Assembly (NCBI GenBank): GCA_036872755.1
Contig: JAVHNS010000001.1
Coordinates: forward strand, 186,001-250,000
DNA: 64,000 nt
DNA from: Orbilia blumenaviensis
Lineage: Eukaryota > Ascomycota > Orbiliomycetes > Orbiliales > Orbiliaceae
Direction: 5' to 3'
The notes under the pieces: model-generated
Told to the model about the DNA's origin: nothing
The model's database searches: none
Seen by the model: the letters and a program-made list of their open reading frames with translations, nothing else
Position numbers and translations under genes: made by a program
Part shown: positions 22,069 to 34,200 of the stretch, in pieces
How positions within the stretch are numbered: position 1 is the stretch's first letter
How the letters are laid out: each line of letters starts with the position of its first letter

Positions 22069-24544
22069 TTAAACATGAAAGCTACCGGCTCTTTGTCGTT
22101 GAGCACCACCGTGCCGTTCCTTGTAATCCCTCGCGCTCTCGACCCTCGCAAGGCCAGCCGCTGTCGACATACCCCCATTCCCCTCTGGTCTGCCTCCAAA
22201 ACTTGCTAACACGACCGGATTATCCGCTGTCAGTGCATCCATGGAGCTTAGTTCAGCCTCTGAAAACCATCTCTTGAAATACACCCATCTCAACGGGATT
22301 AAGGCACAGATTAAAATTGGGAACCCGACGGCGGCGACTGTTTGGGATATTGCGACACATACAGCCACAGATATAAGTTGCAGGAAGATGTAAAGCGCAA
22401 TTTTCTTCGAAGGGACTTTGTGGAGTGGGTCATCTGGGGGCCGGAATCGGCTTTCGCTGAGGAGGTGGACAATTTTATGAGTTATCCCGTTACCTTCGAT
22501 CGAGCCCCACTGGAAAATATTAGCTTTCGCACTTTGATAGAAGACCAGGGATTACATACCCCGACTGTTAGGAAAACACCGGCAAAGATTGTTCGAGGCA
22601 TGGTGCCTAGGACTACTAGCAACGGCCTTGACATTGTCCCAAATAGCAGCAATGCCATGGCAACATGTGTAACCCTTTGTTCCACAACTTTCAATATTCG
22701 TACTTTAGGCCGCCGAATTTCCTCTCCTTCGACATCTTCAGTTCTAATAACTTGCAAGTCGGTTTGGTAGACGCATAGGGAGTCGGTGTGCACGGGCGCC
22801 TGCGGAACGAGGCCGTTGGGGAGGGGAATTCCGATTACAGCAGAGACAAAGGATGTGCATCCCAGAAGAAAGAAGTCCCAATGGAAACCGCCGGGCTTCT
22901 TCAAAGGGTACTGCTTAGCCTGGGCTGTCAAGCTGCTGACGTTCTAAATGGTGCTTGTCAGGATTTGGGTCAAAGTTGGGGTTGCAGGTGCAAGTCTCAC
23001 GTGATCGTAGTAGAATAACAAAGTTATTAAGAACCCAAAGGGCATAGAGGCGAAGACCCATTTGACGTCGAGATTCCAGAAATCAATCTATGAAATATCA
23101 TTTAGCGGATATTCCAGAGATAAAAAAAAATCTAAAACTTACCACCCAATCTCGATCGGTAGACGGTTGGAAAGCTTGGGTTATAGGAAGCAACTGGACA
23201 TGTGTATCCTTCAAAGTCCCGGGTATATGACAGAACCCGACCCAGAATACTGTTGCGATCTTTGCATAGAGTGTTAGTGCCGAATATCGCAATTGCTTTT
23301 GTGCGCTAGTGTAGCCGTCTTACTGGGTATGCATAATCCGCGACAAATCCTCGTACTGCTGCATTGAAGAAAAGTCCAGAGCCAAACTTCTCGAGAGTAT
23401 AAACGGACCCAAAGTATAGCATGGCAACAACGATGCCCATAAAACCGCCTGATGCACTCTCATCGAACTCTGCTACAAGCTCCTCAATGCCCTTAACTTC
23501 ACAAACATTAGTCCTATCGCAAATTCCAGTGGAAAAACATGGTTTGAGTGGGCCCATACTGAGATAGATAATTCCGACATACATTCCGAATGTCTCACTC
23601 GAAAAGTCGGTTACGTATCGCATGTAATCACAAAGATTTGTGATTGCGGTGAGCCAATGGAAGATTGCTGTCCAGATTCCTGTCCAGGCCATAAACTGTG
23701 GGTATATCGTAGAATCATAAGGAGTAATAATGTTGTAGATAGTGTAGTTGAATAGAGAAATGAGACCTGGCGTATGTTGGTATTATTTTAGAGAAGCTCC
23801 AAACTCGATTAGGAATGTTCAGCGTACCCGTTACTCTAAACAACAAGAATATTCCAGTAAGCCACTGTCCGCACATATGCATCAGCAAAGGGTAAAAATA
23901 CGAACCCAACAATCGTCAGAGGCTGAGCGCTAAACACGCCAAACACACCAGCAGCAAGTGCTGAAGCCAACAGCCCCTCATTGATACCATAGAAGTTACC
24001 TGTTCTACGGTACATATCGAGGGTATAGGCCAGTGCCGGGAGCAAGCTACAGGAGAATATCGAGTCAGCCCTTGCCTACTAGCTAATTAAAAGCGATAGG
24101 CGTAACCAACTTGACGAAGTATATCCGAATCGTACTTGCGACGGCTCTGTAAGTTATGGCGTCCGTAAAATCGCTTGGATAGTACGGTAGCCGTCTTTTG
24201 ATGTCGTGGTACATTCCCCGAAAGGGGCGTAGAGGCCTGTATTTCCGCCATCCTCGCGCACCGACATAAGTATACGGATTTCTTGGCTCGTAGACACTTT
24301 CATGCGTCTTCTCTCGGGTTATTCCATTGTCGCCATCACCGTCGTCGCCGCCATCGCCTTGTGCGCCTGCTGCATTTGCGAAATGTGCATGCGCATGGTT
24401 CTCCGATTTCCGGGAGGCCGTCCTCTCAATATGATCCGGTTGGGTATTAGAATGCGAGGACCTAATAGAAATGGCGTCATTATTGGCCGTATTCGAGGAA
24501 CTGGCAGCGTGTCGTTGACGGAATTTCTGAAGTTCCGGTTCCAT
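22069..24544 (-). CDS. BOR1: BOR1-type borate/anion exporter (SLC4 family), eight exons
   Basis: The exons are 24544-24111, 24046-23906, 23835-23828, 23766-23324, 23259-23143, 23087-23001, 22943-22560 and 22509-22069, giving 684 aa. An N-terminal cytosolic region of about 110 residues (His- and Gly/Asp-rich) precedes GMYHDIKRRLPYYPSDF and the membrane domain. SLC4/Bor1 landmarks are FVNLLPALAYTLDM, YGINEGLL, AQPLTIVG-VTG-LISLFNYTIYNI, MAWTGIWTAIFHW, GFVADYAYP, WVFASMPFGFLITLLFYYDHN, VSSLTAQ and GFHWDFFLLG. The yeast member exports borate across the plasma membrane. All seven introns are 50-70 bp and join conserved motifs in frame. Exon 3 is only 8 nt (AGTAACGG), yet it supplies the invariant Gly-Val-Thr-Gly at residues 192-195. 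Intron 1 has a GTTGGT donor. Confidence 0.93.
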
Positions 24545-25065
24545 CGCAGCTTAATAGCTTTCGGTCCTCTATTTTTCCCCCATGTTAACGTTAGCTCCTC
24601 TAGCGAAAGGGCAACACGCGATCGATCAGGAAACAAACAATCAGGCGAGAACTTTTCTCAAGCATCACAACCGAGTTGGTATTGCAATTAATAGATACTC
24701 AAGCATATCGCTCTGAGCGCTGTCGATGGGGGGTTGAGAAGGCAAATACTATCGATTTTACCTGGCGGCGATGGTGTAATTGCATGGTCGCAAAACACCG
24801 AAATTGGCCTTGAGCTATACTATTCTTTGCGTGTAGAAGGCTAAACCAAAAGGGGAAACAACCGTAACCAATCAAAGGCGACATGGGGCACCTCGGGCTC
24901 GGAGAAGTCTCGGACAAATCCCTACATTGCAGAATGCTGGGGTATAATAAATATATGGATTTGCATATTTAGAAGATGGGCATAACTCTTAGTTCGCAGC
25001 ATGTCGATATCGATATGCGTGTCTAAAAAGCTAGCGCTTATAAATACATGCTCAATTCCGGACCC
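24545..25065. other. Intergenic region
   Basis: This lies between the BOR1 5' end and the Dabb gene 3' end. It contains a GGCTAAA near 24838. No gene is seen. Confidence 0.55.
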
Positions 25066-25499
25066 TCAATCATCGGTGACACTCTCTGTGTAAACTGTCA
25101 TGATATCTTCGATCTTGCCTGCGGCGACAGCCTTCAACGCTTTGTGAGCACTGCATTCGGTGTCATAGAAATTCATATCTTCCAAAGTTTCAAAAACGCT
25201 GATTGCAAAGAGGTTGAAGCCCTTGCTCCTCGGATCATCTTTTGCGATGGTTTTCCCTGCGCTCACGGAGAGGATATATGGCTTGCCGTCCTACGGAAGA
25301 TTAGTCAGCATCACAGGTACCTCTATACCTATTACCTATACATGCCTCATGTCTAGGTTTGTGCAACCGGGAAACTTGGGGGCAAGAGTATTTTTACCTT
25401 CAAAGCATTTTGTTTGACAGTTTTATATTGCTCCAGAATGGCATCCTGATCGGCTTCGTTCGGGATCTTGAACAAGGTCACTCGCTTGATTGGGCTCAT
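25066..25499 (-). CDS. Dabb (stress-responsive alpha/beta-barrel) domain protein
   Basis: The exons are 25499-25398 and 25290-25066, giving 108 aa. The single domain covers the whole protein: MSPIKRVTLFKIPNEADQ (strand 1), EQYKTVKQNALKDGKPYILS across the splice, then KGFNLFAISVFETLEDMNFY and ECSAHKALKAVA, ending with DIMTVY. This is the usual form of small fungal Dabb proteins, dimeric ferredoxin-like barrels linked to stress response or to cyclase/decarboxylase chemistry. The 107-bp intron runs from GTAAAA to CCGTAG with GACTAAT as branch. There is no signal peptide, so it is cytosolic. No biosynthetic cluster surrounds it, so a secondary-metabolism role is not indicated. A CTATATATAG at about 25534-25543, some 40 bases upstream, may be its TATA element. 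Confidence 0.88.
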
Positions 25500-26878
25500 A
25501 GCTGATTCTGCTAGCTAAAAGGTTGATGAAGTGCTATATATAGCTATATGGAGCCTTGCGGGTATGTATGAGGAACTTTGTATATAATTTACAACTGATG
25601 TCGGGGTCGCTATAAAACTTCTTAGACGTCTAGACGGCCTTTGTTTTATAAATGAGTATCGAGAATTTTAGAATATCGACTGCGGTTGTTGGGTCAGCAA
25701 TATCGGTTGCACCGCAAGTACGAGGTACCTACAATAGATGATAGAACTGTAGCGGCGCACAATTGGTTTAAATTGATCTGGGTGCGATAGATAGTTTGAA
25801 ACTGGCCTTTATATAGTGCTGATTAACTTTTAGACTGTTGCATCTTCGGATCCGTTATTCGTGAATTCTCCGCTTCCGTCCAAGTGCCTCAGGCGGGCGG
25901 GCGAAATACGGTTACCTTCGGCAACTGCACTACACCCCATATATGCACACTTCTGATCTCGTTGGAACCAGACAACACAAAGTCGAAATATCCCCATGAA
26001 TTCGATTGTCAACGCGAAATCTGCAACACACAGCATATGTTGAGATTATCGAAACTTATAATCCTTCATTTGGAATTATGGCTTATGTACCAAGGTATTC
26101 AAAGATGGCAAAATGTAGTGGAGCTTGTAGGCGAGATGCCCAGCTAGGCTTGCCTTTCTATATTGTTTAAATATTAGCGATTACATGTGTACATTATATA
26201 TGTATATGTAAGACGTGGCCGCTGATAGTGCTTTTAAATAGTAAGAGCTCAGGTTCCAGGGTTGGACAACCAGGATTGCAATATTTTCATGGCTAGGGAT
26301 ATATTCTAAAACTTGCTATGTTGATTTAGTTTCATTGCCATAGCCTAATAAAAATATTTGTAGTGTTGCGAAGCTTCCAAAGTTGTGAGTGGTTCGGGTT
26401 TATAACATTTATCCTAGGCGACTGTTGGGGACTTTCGGGGCCAAGGCTCGACCTCGGATCTAAAATTAGTGGGTGTTTTAAGGTAAATATTTATGACATT
26501 TAGACTTTGAGGTTGCTTGACCTTGAATGCTATGACCTTGGATATTTTGGTTGAGACGCGTTTGTAAGTTTGGCTAATTAGAATTGTGTAGCATTAACAG
26601 AAGGATGACACTGTCATAGGCCGCTGGTACTAGCATCTGATTACAAGTATAAAATCCATTTAACTGTGAACCCAACCACATTCACAGGCCCAGTTCCAAC
26701 ATTGATTGTAACCTAGGAAATCCCAAAAATCCCTGTTTCGTAAACAGGAATCCTGGATTTGACTTGCACACACACGTACACTAAACTCGGTACCTAAGCT
26801 CTAACCATTAAAGAAAAAACATCAAACTGATCGAGTATATTTTACTGCCGCCTAAACTAAACACAACGACAGATAGCT
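25500..26878. other. Intergenic region with one arm of an inverted repeat
   Basis: No gene is supported. Bases 25957-25983 are an exact 27-nt match, inverted, to 30671-30697. A short open frame over it translates to LCVVWFQRDQ on the minus strand, which recurs at the other copy. Confidence 0.55.
25957..25983 (+). repeat. 27-nt dispersed repeat, copy A
   Basis: The core CGTTGGAACCAGACAACACA and its flanks match 30671-30697 on the opposite strand over 27 exact bases, and about 35 of 38 with mismatches. It is probably a remnant of a mobile or duplicated element. Confidence 0.75.
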
Positions 26879-27556
26879 ATGCCGACCTTCATACCCCAAA
26901 ACAAACATCTCGAGGAAAATGCAGCTGCTATTAGAACCCTAACTAAGCTAATCAAAGAGGGAGAAATATACCGTGATGTGGCCTGGATTCGCCTTCACCC
27001 ATCCTCCCAAAGCGAATTATCTCCCCAGAACTGGGATCTAACCTCCCTTCTGCGACATTTGCTGAATACCAGCACATTTCTCAGCCATTATGTAGATACA
27101 CCTGCGGAATATCCTATAAAGGCAGAGGCACACGATATGAGCTTTATATTATCCCACCAGTCCTTTTTGTATCCTCCCGCCCTCACACCCGAAAATAAAT
27201 TTGCGCAGATCATGACAGCCCAGTCTTCGGCCACCGCGACAGAGCCTCAAATATTTGTAAGTCTCTCCTTTACTACTCCATGGTTGGTTCGGAATGTTCG
27301 TCCAGTAGGCATTCATGATCATGTTGACTATGATGTTCAATTTACGTTTTCAAATTCGCTTTATCTTGGGGAGGCACCGAGTCCAATGTTTGAAGTCAGC
27401 GCTGTGGTAGTCCAGCGACGTGATGTTGAGGAATGGCTGAGGATGGCAAGGGCACGGAGCAGCTTTGAGGATATGGAATTGGAGATTGTGATGGGCCCCA
27501 CAAGGGTATTTGACGAGGCTGGAGAGTGTTGGGTAGTTTCACTCATTCTCATATAG
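26879..27556 (+). CDS. Hypothetical protein (225 aa), single exon
   Basis: This is a single uninterrupted frame with ordinary composition. It has no signal peptide and no membrane segment. The N-terminal 60 residues look helical (LEENAAAIRTLTKLIKEGE, NWDLTSLLRHLLNTS). The second half alternates hydrophobic strands and loops (PQIFVSLSFTTPWLVRNVRP, DYDVQFTFSNSLYLGEAP, MFEVSAVVVQRRDVEEWLRM, ELEIVMGPTRVFDEAGECWVVSLIL), suggesting a beta sandwich or barrel. The length, clean frame and A-rich leader support a real gene, but I do not recognise the family. It lies inside the interval bracketed by the inverted 27-nt repeats. Confidence 0.6.
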   Translation: MPTFIPQNKHLEENAAAIRTLTKLIKEGEIYRDVAWIRLHPSSQSELSPQNWDLTSLLRHLLNTSTFLSHYVDTPAEYPIKAEAHDMSFILSHQSFLYPPALTPENKFAQIMTAQSSATATEPQIFVSLSFTTPWLVRNVRPVGIHDHVDYDVQFTFSNSLYLGEAPSPMFEVSAVVVQRRDVEEWLRMARARSSFEDMELEIVMGPTRVFDEAGECWVVSLILI

Positions 27557-28397
27557 AAGGTTGCGTGTATGGAGTGTGCTACTCTAGGCTGGAGCAGACA
27601 CCTAGATTACGTTCCCGACTATCCGGTGTCGAGACGTGCCATCTCAACCAGTCGGTCACATGAGGTGTGAGAACTAGCTGTGTTGCTTGTGTTATTTTTT
27701 TCTTTTTTTTTAAGGAACTACCCCTATTCCTTAGATTTTCGCTGCCCGCGAAAAAGCCTCATTGGTGTCCGATACCACGATACGAATTGGCGCAAGTATC
27801 TTGAACATCTATATAAAGGAATCTGATATTATGGGGAGGAAAAGTAGTTCAGAGCAGCCGGCTTTGTGAGGAGCCGAGAAACTATTAGTTAGGGCAATGT
27901 TGTTTTTGCTTGGTCTGTCCTTGGTCAACACCTTAACGTTCTAGGATATTGTGAGGTTACATCTGCCCGCTGTCTTCGCTAAAGCGGGATCGATCTGGCA
28001 TGAGCCGCAACAAAATTGCACACGATTCAACGACACCTTGGGAGCAGTCGAAGAGGCGAAGTTTGACTTTCTATTTTATTTTAAGGGTTGGTGTATACTA
28101 ACTGGCTCTTACATTTGTTAGCGGGGAACACCTTGCAACTATCTGTTTGATAGATCCATATTTGATTGCCATTAAAATTATTATTTCATAGAGTCTTCAA
28201 ACCCCTCAAGGGGAATAATAGGAAAAAAGAAAAAGCCGAGGCATATTATGTACATGAAATATTCAATAAATTATTCCTTTGAATGTTCCGTTCAAGCAGG
28301 CATATATGCTTTGAGTGGACGTAGTCGGGTAATATCGTAACCTTTTTGTAAAGATGTTTTCGTGTGGTCGGGTGGATTCATTATGATAGAGCCACGC
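27557..28397. other. Convergent intergenic region
   Basis: A T-rich tract lies near 27692-27710. No gene is seen. Confidence 0.55.
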
Positions 28398-28803
28398 TTA
28401 GGCGATGATAGCCATGATGGCGGCGACGGCGCCTGCCAGAGCGAAGCCAGAGGCGGGGAGGATAGAGCCAGCGCCGCTGCCAGGTCCAAGGGTATTGGTT
28501 GGGGAAGCGGTTGGGTATTCAGGAATACCTCCGGTGGTGGTAGTACCGTTTCCTGGAAGGCTTGGGGTGTATGTTGGAACAGGGCCACCACCAGTTGTAG
28601 TGGCATTGCTTGGAGGATATGGCACAAGAGTAGTTGGATAACCAGTTGGTGCACAGTCGGTACCAATAACGGTTTCGGTGACCCAAACGGTCTCTAAATA
28701 CAACTTTAGTGATCTGGCTAATTCGAAATCCTTGAATATTGATATACATACCCTGAGCAGCAGCAAGAGCAGCGAAGGAAAGGGCGACGGTAGCGAATCG
28801 CAT
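28398..28803 (-). CDS. Small GPI-anchored cell-wall protein
   Basis: The exons are 28803-28752 and 28693-28398, giving 115 aa. The signal peptide is MRFATVALSFAALAAAQ. The 58-bp intron (GTATGT to TTTAG, branch CACTAAAG) joins it to ETVWVTETVIGTDC, the T-V-W-V-T-E motif common in small fungal GPI proteins. Next come a Cys/Pro-rich CAPTGYPTT segment and a Gly/Thr/Pro-rich spacer with Asn-x-Thr sites (NATTTGGG, NGTTTTGG). The C-terminus is a GPI-attachment signal (GSGAGSILPASGF followed by a hydrophobic AGAVAAIMAIIA). It is expected at the outer membrane face or in the wall. No enzymatic role is evident. Confidence 0.88.
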
Positions 28804-30670
28804 TTTGATAGATTTGAGTGTAAAAGTTTGGTGGAAATTCGTCAATCAAATTGATATCGAGGGAAAGACTGAGTGATGCTCGGAAAAAAACGATTGTTTC
28901 CGGTGAGAGATTGATAGTTTAAAGCGATTGACTGGAGGCTAAATGCTCTCTTGTTTATGGGATTCAAAGAGTGAGTATGAGTTGATGGTTGAGAATTTTG
29001 ATCGAAGCATGCGTGGGAGGGCGATTGTTAAATACAGCTCTCCAGACCAAGCGCCGTTTCTTTGTCCAACAAACGGAAATAGTCTCGTCAATCGAAGAAT
29101 GTACCAGGTGATTGCATGTTCGCACTTTTCTTCTTTCTGACCGCCGCCATCGTGAAAGGTTTGTGATATAACTCCGTGCTGCGACGCACAACAAACCCAT
29201 GTCCCGATTGCTAGTTGTTTTTTCTGCCAAGTTCAACTTAGTTGTCCAGAACCAATGACATACAGGCGCTAGACATCTTTGGGGGTTGGGAGCAGGGGCC
29301 AGCCACAAGAAGGTTCTGTCTATCGAAAAAAACTGGGCCTATCAGGCCTTTTGTTCAACTCGACTGACGCAGCCATTCCAAGTTTTCGGCCTCTGAGGTG
29401 GCTTAGGAAAGGGCGATCGCAAACAAGAGTTTTCCAAGTTTCGATCCTATTGACAGGCTTGTTCGGGATTATATCCTTGTTCTTCCATTCCAGCACTTGG
29501 CCATATTATCCTAAAGATTGGCCTTTGCTACGCTTTTGCCTCAAGAAGCGAAACTGACGTCGATACCACAACATATTTTCGTTTTCGTGGCAGGTGATAG
29601 GCGTCAACGAGACGAACAGGTCTCTTTCAATGCCGTGCGCGGAATCGACACGCAGCATGCTAGCAGCCATCTTGCTGGCACAAATGGGGTTTCCGGTGCA
29701 TTGATCCACAGCCATGGCGCCCGCTGCTTTCGGTGTGGATTACTACGATTAGAGGGATCTGTGCTCTCGCGTCGTTTGTCTTTATCCCCGTTCTCTTGCG
29801 GTAATTGGCGAGCTTGATTGATAGCCTACACATGTATAGAGCCCCGTTCGAGGGAGGAAATTGAACGTTATCATATTGGATCTCCCTATTTCTTGCGTGC
29901 GCGTGTCACAAATCGGTTAGGTGATTCTGTTCAACTATGAAGGCAAATTCCGCCGGTGAAGCTCGCAGTCACACAACGTGCAACAGCTGCAGCTGCAGCT
30001 GCTCGTTGCATATAATTATGCGTGGTTTAGTCCATATGAAGGATGTAATCTATCGGCTTATGTTGCCTATACGTGTGCGCATTGTACTCTTTACGGGATT
30101 AAACCGCGTGGGACAGCGACTTCTTCTTCATCTTTAATTGCGTTCTGTGCATGCACATGTATATACCTAAGAACCCTCTGCCATTGCATATTTCAGTATT
30201 TGAAGATTGTCCATACTACAAGCGCGCGTGCATCTGGAATAGTATATGATGAATATTGCCGGTTCGGGAGAGCGCAAGGGATAGTCATTTCCACCTGGAA
30301 ATTAAATCGAATTTTGGAGCGGATCTCGACTGTCAAACTGAGTTTTCGAGAGCGTCCTTGACCGTCAGGTATCGGAACAACACTCGGTACCTGCATCGAT
30401 CGCGGTTCGGTTCATTTGACTAGGCTCTGATTGCCACGTCCACCCGACAATTATAAGCTCATTTCAAGCTGTCTGTCAAAGGGGCGGCAGGCCTTATTTC
30501 TTGGGAAAGATTCTCATTATTTCTACCCTTACATACTTCGACATATTTTGTATGCCCGCTCTTTGGAAGAGGGAACATGATCGCGCAATTGAGGCGAGTT
30601 TACCAGCCTGGATGCATCTTGCTGTATCAATGGGAGAAAATACTTGTACTGATTATGGCCAGTTCTTTCA

Positions 30671-30697
30671 ACTTTGTGTTGTCTGGTTCCAACGAGA
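30671..30697 (-). repeat. 27-nt dispersed repeat, copy B
   Basis: This is the exact reverse complement of 25957-25983, 4.7 kb away. No flanking target-site duplication could be made out by eye. Confidence 0.75.
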
Positions 30698-30901
30698 CCA
30701 GCCAGTTCTGGAAAGGGAATATACCACACAACACAAAAATCCGAGCTACTAGATGGGTTATATGGGGTACTTGCGGTCTGTGTGATGGGACTCAAACGGC
30801 CTCTACGGCCTCCTTAGGCCTCCTTAAGCCTTTACTATGATATGGTCCTCAAACTACCTTATGAGGGTATCCTTATATATGTCAGCTCCTTCTGAGGTTA
30901 A

Positions 30902-30930
30902 CCCTGCCCCGCCCCGCCCCGGCCCTACCC
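30902..30930 (-). promoter_or_regulatory. G-quadruplex-forming motif
   Basis: On the minus strand six runs of three or four G are separated by one or two bases (GGG-TA-GGG-CC-GGGG-C-GGGG-C-GGGG-CA-GGG). It lies 360 bases upstream of the giant gene's ATG in AT-richer surroundings. Confidence 0.6.
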
Positions 30931-31289
30931 GCTCAAAAGTCGCGATTCTCATTTTGATGCCGTTGATCAAGTCGTTTGCTACACGTTATACGCTGACGAT
31001 CCAGTATTATACGATAGAATGGCAGCTTATTCTGAGAGGATAGATTCCGATCAGGATAGATTGTCATGAAAAATGGGAGTAAGCCGTTATAATCCGTAGG
31101 TTCTATTCCCTCTCGCAAATCTCCCTGATCTCCCAGAACTTTGCAAACACGCTTCTTACGCCTCCCGTCCGGCTATTAGTAGCCTCGCGAGTTTTGTTAT
31201 TGTGGATCTCCAAAAACGGAGTAGATCTGTCTACCGTATATCGTTTGAGCGGTGGTCGCATAGGACGTCCTGCACGTTTTTCACACACG

Positions 31290-34200
31290 ATGCGCCGTCA
31301 GGCGTTGGGACCTACATCTCTGCTTTTGCTTTTATTGTCATCTACCTCTGTCTTTTCTCTGCCACCTGAAAGATATCTGTATAGGGATTCGCGGATACGC
31401 CCGTTGAAAGGTAGAGCGGCCGCGGAGGCAGAAACGGGAGACTACAGGGAAGGTGATTTCACAACGGAAGCATATAACAGGCTAACCGGTCATGAAATAG
31501 ATTATGAAGAAGAAACTGAGCCTAGGAGGGTGAAGGGGGATGGTAAAACAGGCCCGGTTGACAAAGCTGCCGTTGGAGAGGTCACGGCATCCACATCAAG
31601 TCCAGACGCAGATGAGCGAGATGTATCCCCTTACCTGGATTGGGGCTCTAAATCCTGCAATGGCCCAACAGGCTGTATAGACGAACTGGTGGGATGGCTG
31701 GATGATAACCGGGCAAACCTGGTGAACGTGTCCCCTTGGGCGAAAGCCAATCTAACGAATTGGGCGAGAGCCTTTACATACTTCTCTGAGATCGCGGAAA
31801 CTGGGGGTTATGATACTGGGACTGAAGTTCTGACGGGGTCGAAAATACCGTCCTACTATAATTATATTGCACAGGTATGTATCTCGTAGAGCTGCCCTCA
31901 CTAAAAAAATTGTACTGACAAACATAGGTGAAAGATACAGACTTTCCAGAGGCGTCGGGAGCCGGGACCTCTGCGAATGGAGGGACTGGCGCCGGCGCAG
32001 TTAGTTCAACGCTGAGCGCCAGTACTACTGGAACAACGAGTACAAATGTCCCCGACAGCCTCGGTAACTCGAATCTCGGGGGGGCCGGGGTAGGTGGGGG
32101 GATTGGGGGCGAAGGGGTTGGAGGTGGGCCAAATCCAGGCGCTGAACAGGGCGGCATCGCACCGCCAGGGACCTTAACTTTGACGATTATCAGTGATGGG
32201 GGCACCGAATCGACTTCAAATACTCCAGCCACAACTTCCACGGCTATTGCTAGCCAAGGTGGAACGGGTGTCACCTCTATCGGGAACGGAGCCTTGACCA
32301 AACTCATCAACCCGACGTTGACAACCACAATTCCCGAAGGGGGCACACATCCGTACAGCGTCAGTTATTATTCGACCGATGGAACTCTGACTTTGACAGT
32401 TATCTCAACTCTCGACGGCGATCTTGACTGGGTTACGGCGACAACTAGTGCTAAGAGTGCGGCGGATACTGGACTGAGTTCTTTGGGCGGGAATACTAAG
32501 CTTCTTATAAGCGGTTTAGGAGGGACTGGCCAAACTGCTTCAGGTACCAGTACCCTTACGACTATAATAAGTGGATCGGGTTCTAGTGGATCTGTCACTC
32601 GGACTGTGACCGTTACGTTCTATCCCCCAACTTCATCGGACGGGGTAGACTTCTCTCTCACAAACACGAATGCCAACATTGTTACAGGAACGGCTGGTAC
32701 AACTAGCACAGCCAGTGTTAATGGTGCTACGACTACACAAACGGTCACATCTACAGCCTCGGGGGGCAGTAGCACTAGCCTCACTGGCTCTATAAAGTCT
32801 CAAGGTAACCTAGCTTCCACAAGCGGCACTAGTATTAGTACGCCCACGTACACTCAGATTGTTGTACGAAGCAGTGGAACAATAACAAAAACTGTTACAG
32901 CTGACCCGCCGACTTCTTCTGATACTGGGATTGACTACCTTAGTTCTTTATCGAGCAAAGCGAATCTTGCTACCTCAAGATTAAGTTCTCTCTCGAGTAT
33001 AGTAAATTTGGCTGGCTCCTCATCTACGGATACTGGAGATGTGACAATCACTAGTGGTACTACTACTGTTTACGTTACAGACGATGTTACTTCTTGGACT
33101 ACACTAAGCCCCCCAGTTACTCCTTCAAAGTCTACGACTTCAACATCACCAATTTCATCGACTTCAACACCCTCGATATTAACGTCCTTAGGAAGCTCAC
33201 CTAGCACCCCTTCGACGCTGTCTTCGATCTCTTCGGCTTCCGTGCTAACATCAACCTTGTCGGTTGTGACCACAGCTTTGACTGGCGGGGGACTGAGTGT
33301 TTCCTTTAGCGCTCAAGTCGATCTCGGGCCTTCAAAAACAAGCAAAAGCACCCAAAGCCCTATAGTTGTGACTATTACGCTGGGTGATAGTACTATAACT
33401 AGTACGGCGACAGAGGAAATCACAATCCAAGCCTCTACCATTTCCACGACAAGCCAAGGAATCCCGAGCACCGTCGTTGATATCTTGACAACCGATCTGT
33501 ATACTACAGCGGTAGAGACAAAGATCGTGACAGATGACTATACTTATATCGATGGTACAACTACTAAGATAAAGACCGACGATATCACAATCTCAGTCTT
33601 CACGACTTTGACTAGCGAAAGAACAATCCATACTACTATTCCCGTTTCTACGACGAAAGATGTTTTCTTCATCAAGGGAGTAACAAAGATTGTGACAGAT
33701 GATATTACTTACTCTGATGGTTCTACGACGATGACAATCACAGATGATTTTACTATCATAGATTACACCACGTCTACGAGCACTCACTTCCCTACGAAAC
33801 TACCGAGTACTCGTACTTTACTGGCTACGGACGATATCACCACCCACTCTGGGTCTCTCATCGTAGTAACTAAAGATCTAACCTATACCGACTTGACTAC
33901 AACGGAGGTGATTACTGACGACTATACTATCATTGATTACACAACTTCCACTCGGACTATTCTCCCCAGTCGGAGTGGGACAACCGATACGGAGTTTGTC
34001 ACTGAGAGCTTCTATACCAGGCTTGGGGCAACAAAAGTTGTCACCACTGAGCTTACATATAGTGATCAAACGACGACACATACTTCAACAGCAGTCTTGA
34101 CCATCGTCGATTACACGACATCAACCGCCACGTTGTCTCACGCGCCACCAACAGTGACAGCAGAATACATAACGACCCTGCGATCAACCATTACGGTTAC

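Larger units (their letters stand above)
28804..31289. other. Intergenic region upstream of the giant repeat protein
   Basis: No gene is supported. It holds a CAGCTG run near 29985-30003, the second inverted-repeat copy at 30671-30697, a GGCCTC-rich patch at 30799-30830 and a strong G-quadruplex motif (minus strand) at 30902-30930. Confidence 0.55.

Noticed and set aside
30501..30840. Overlapping short frames containing LCVVWFQRDQ
   Set aside because: The peptide arises from the 27-nt dispersed repeat and recurs at 25830-26036 only because of it. No transposase motif was found.
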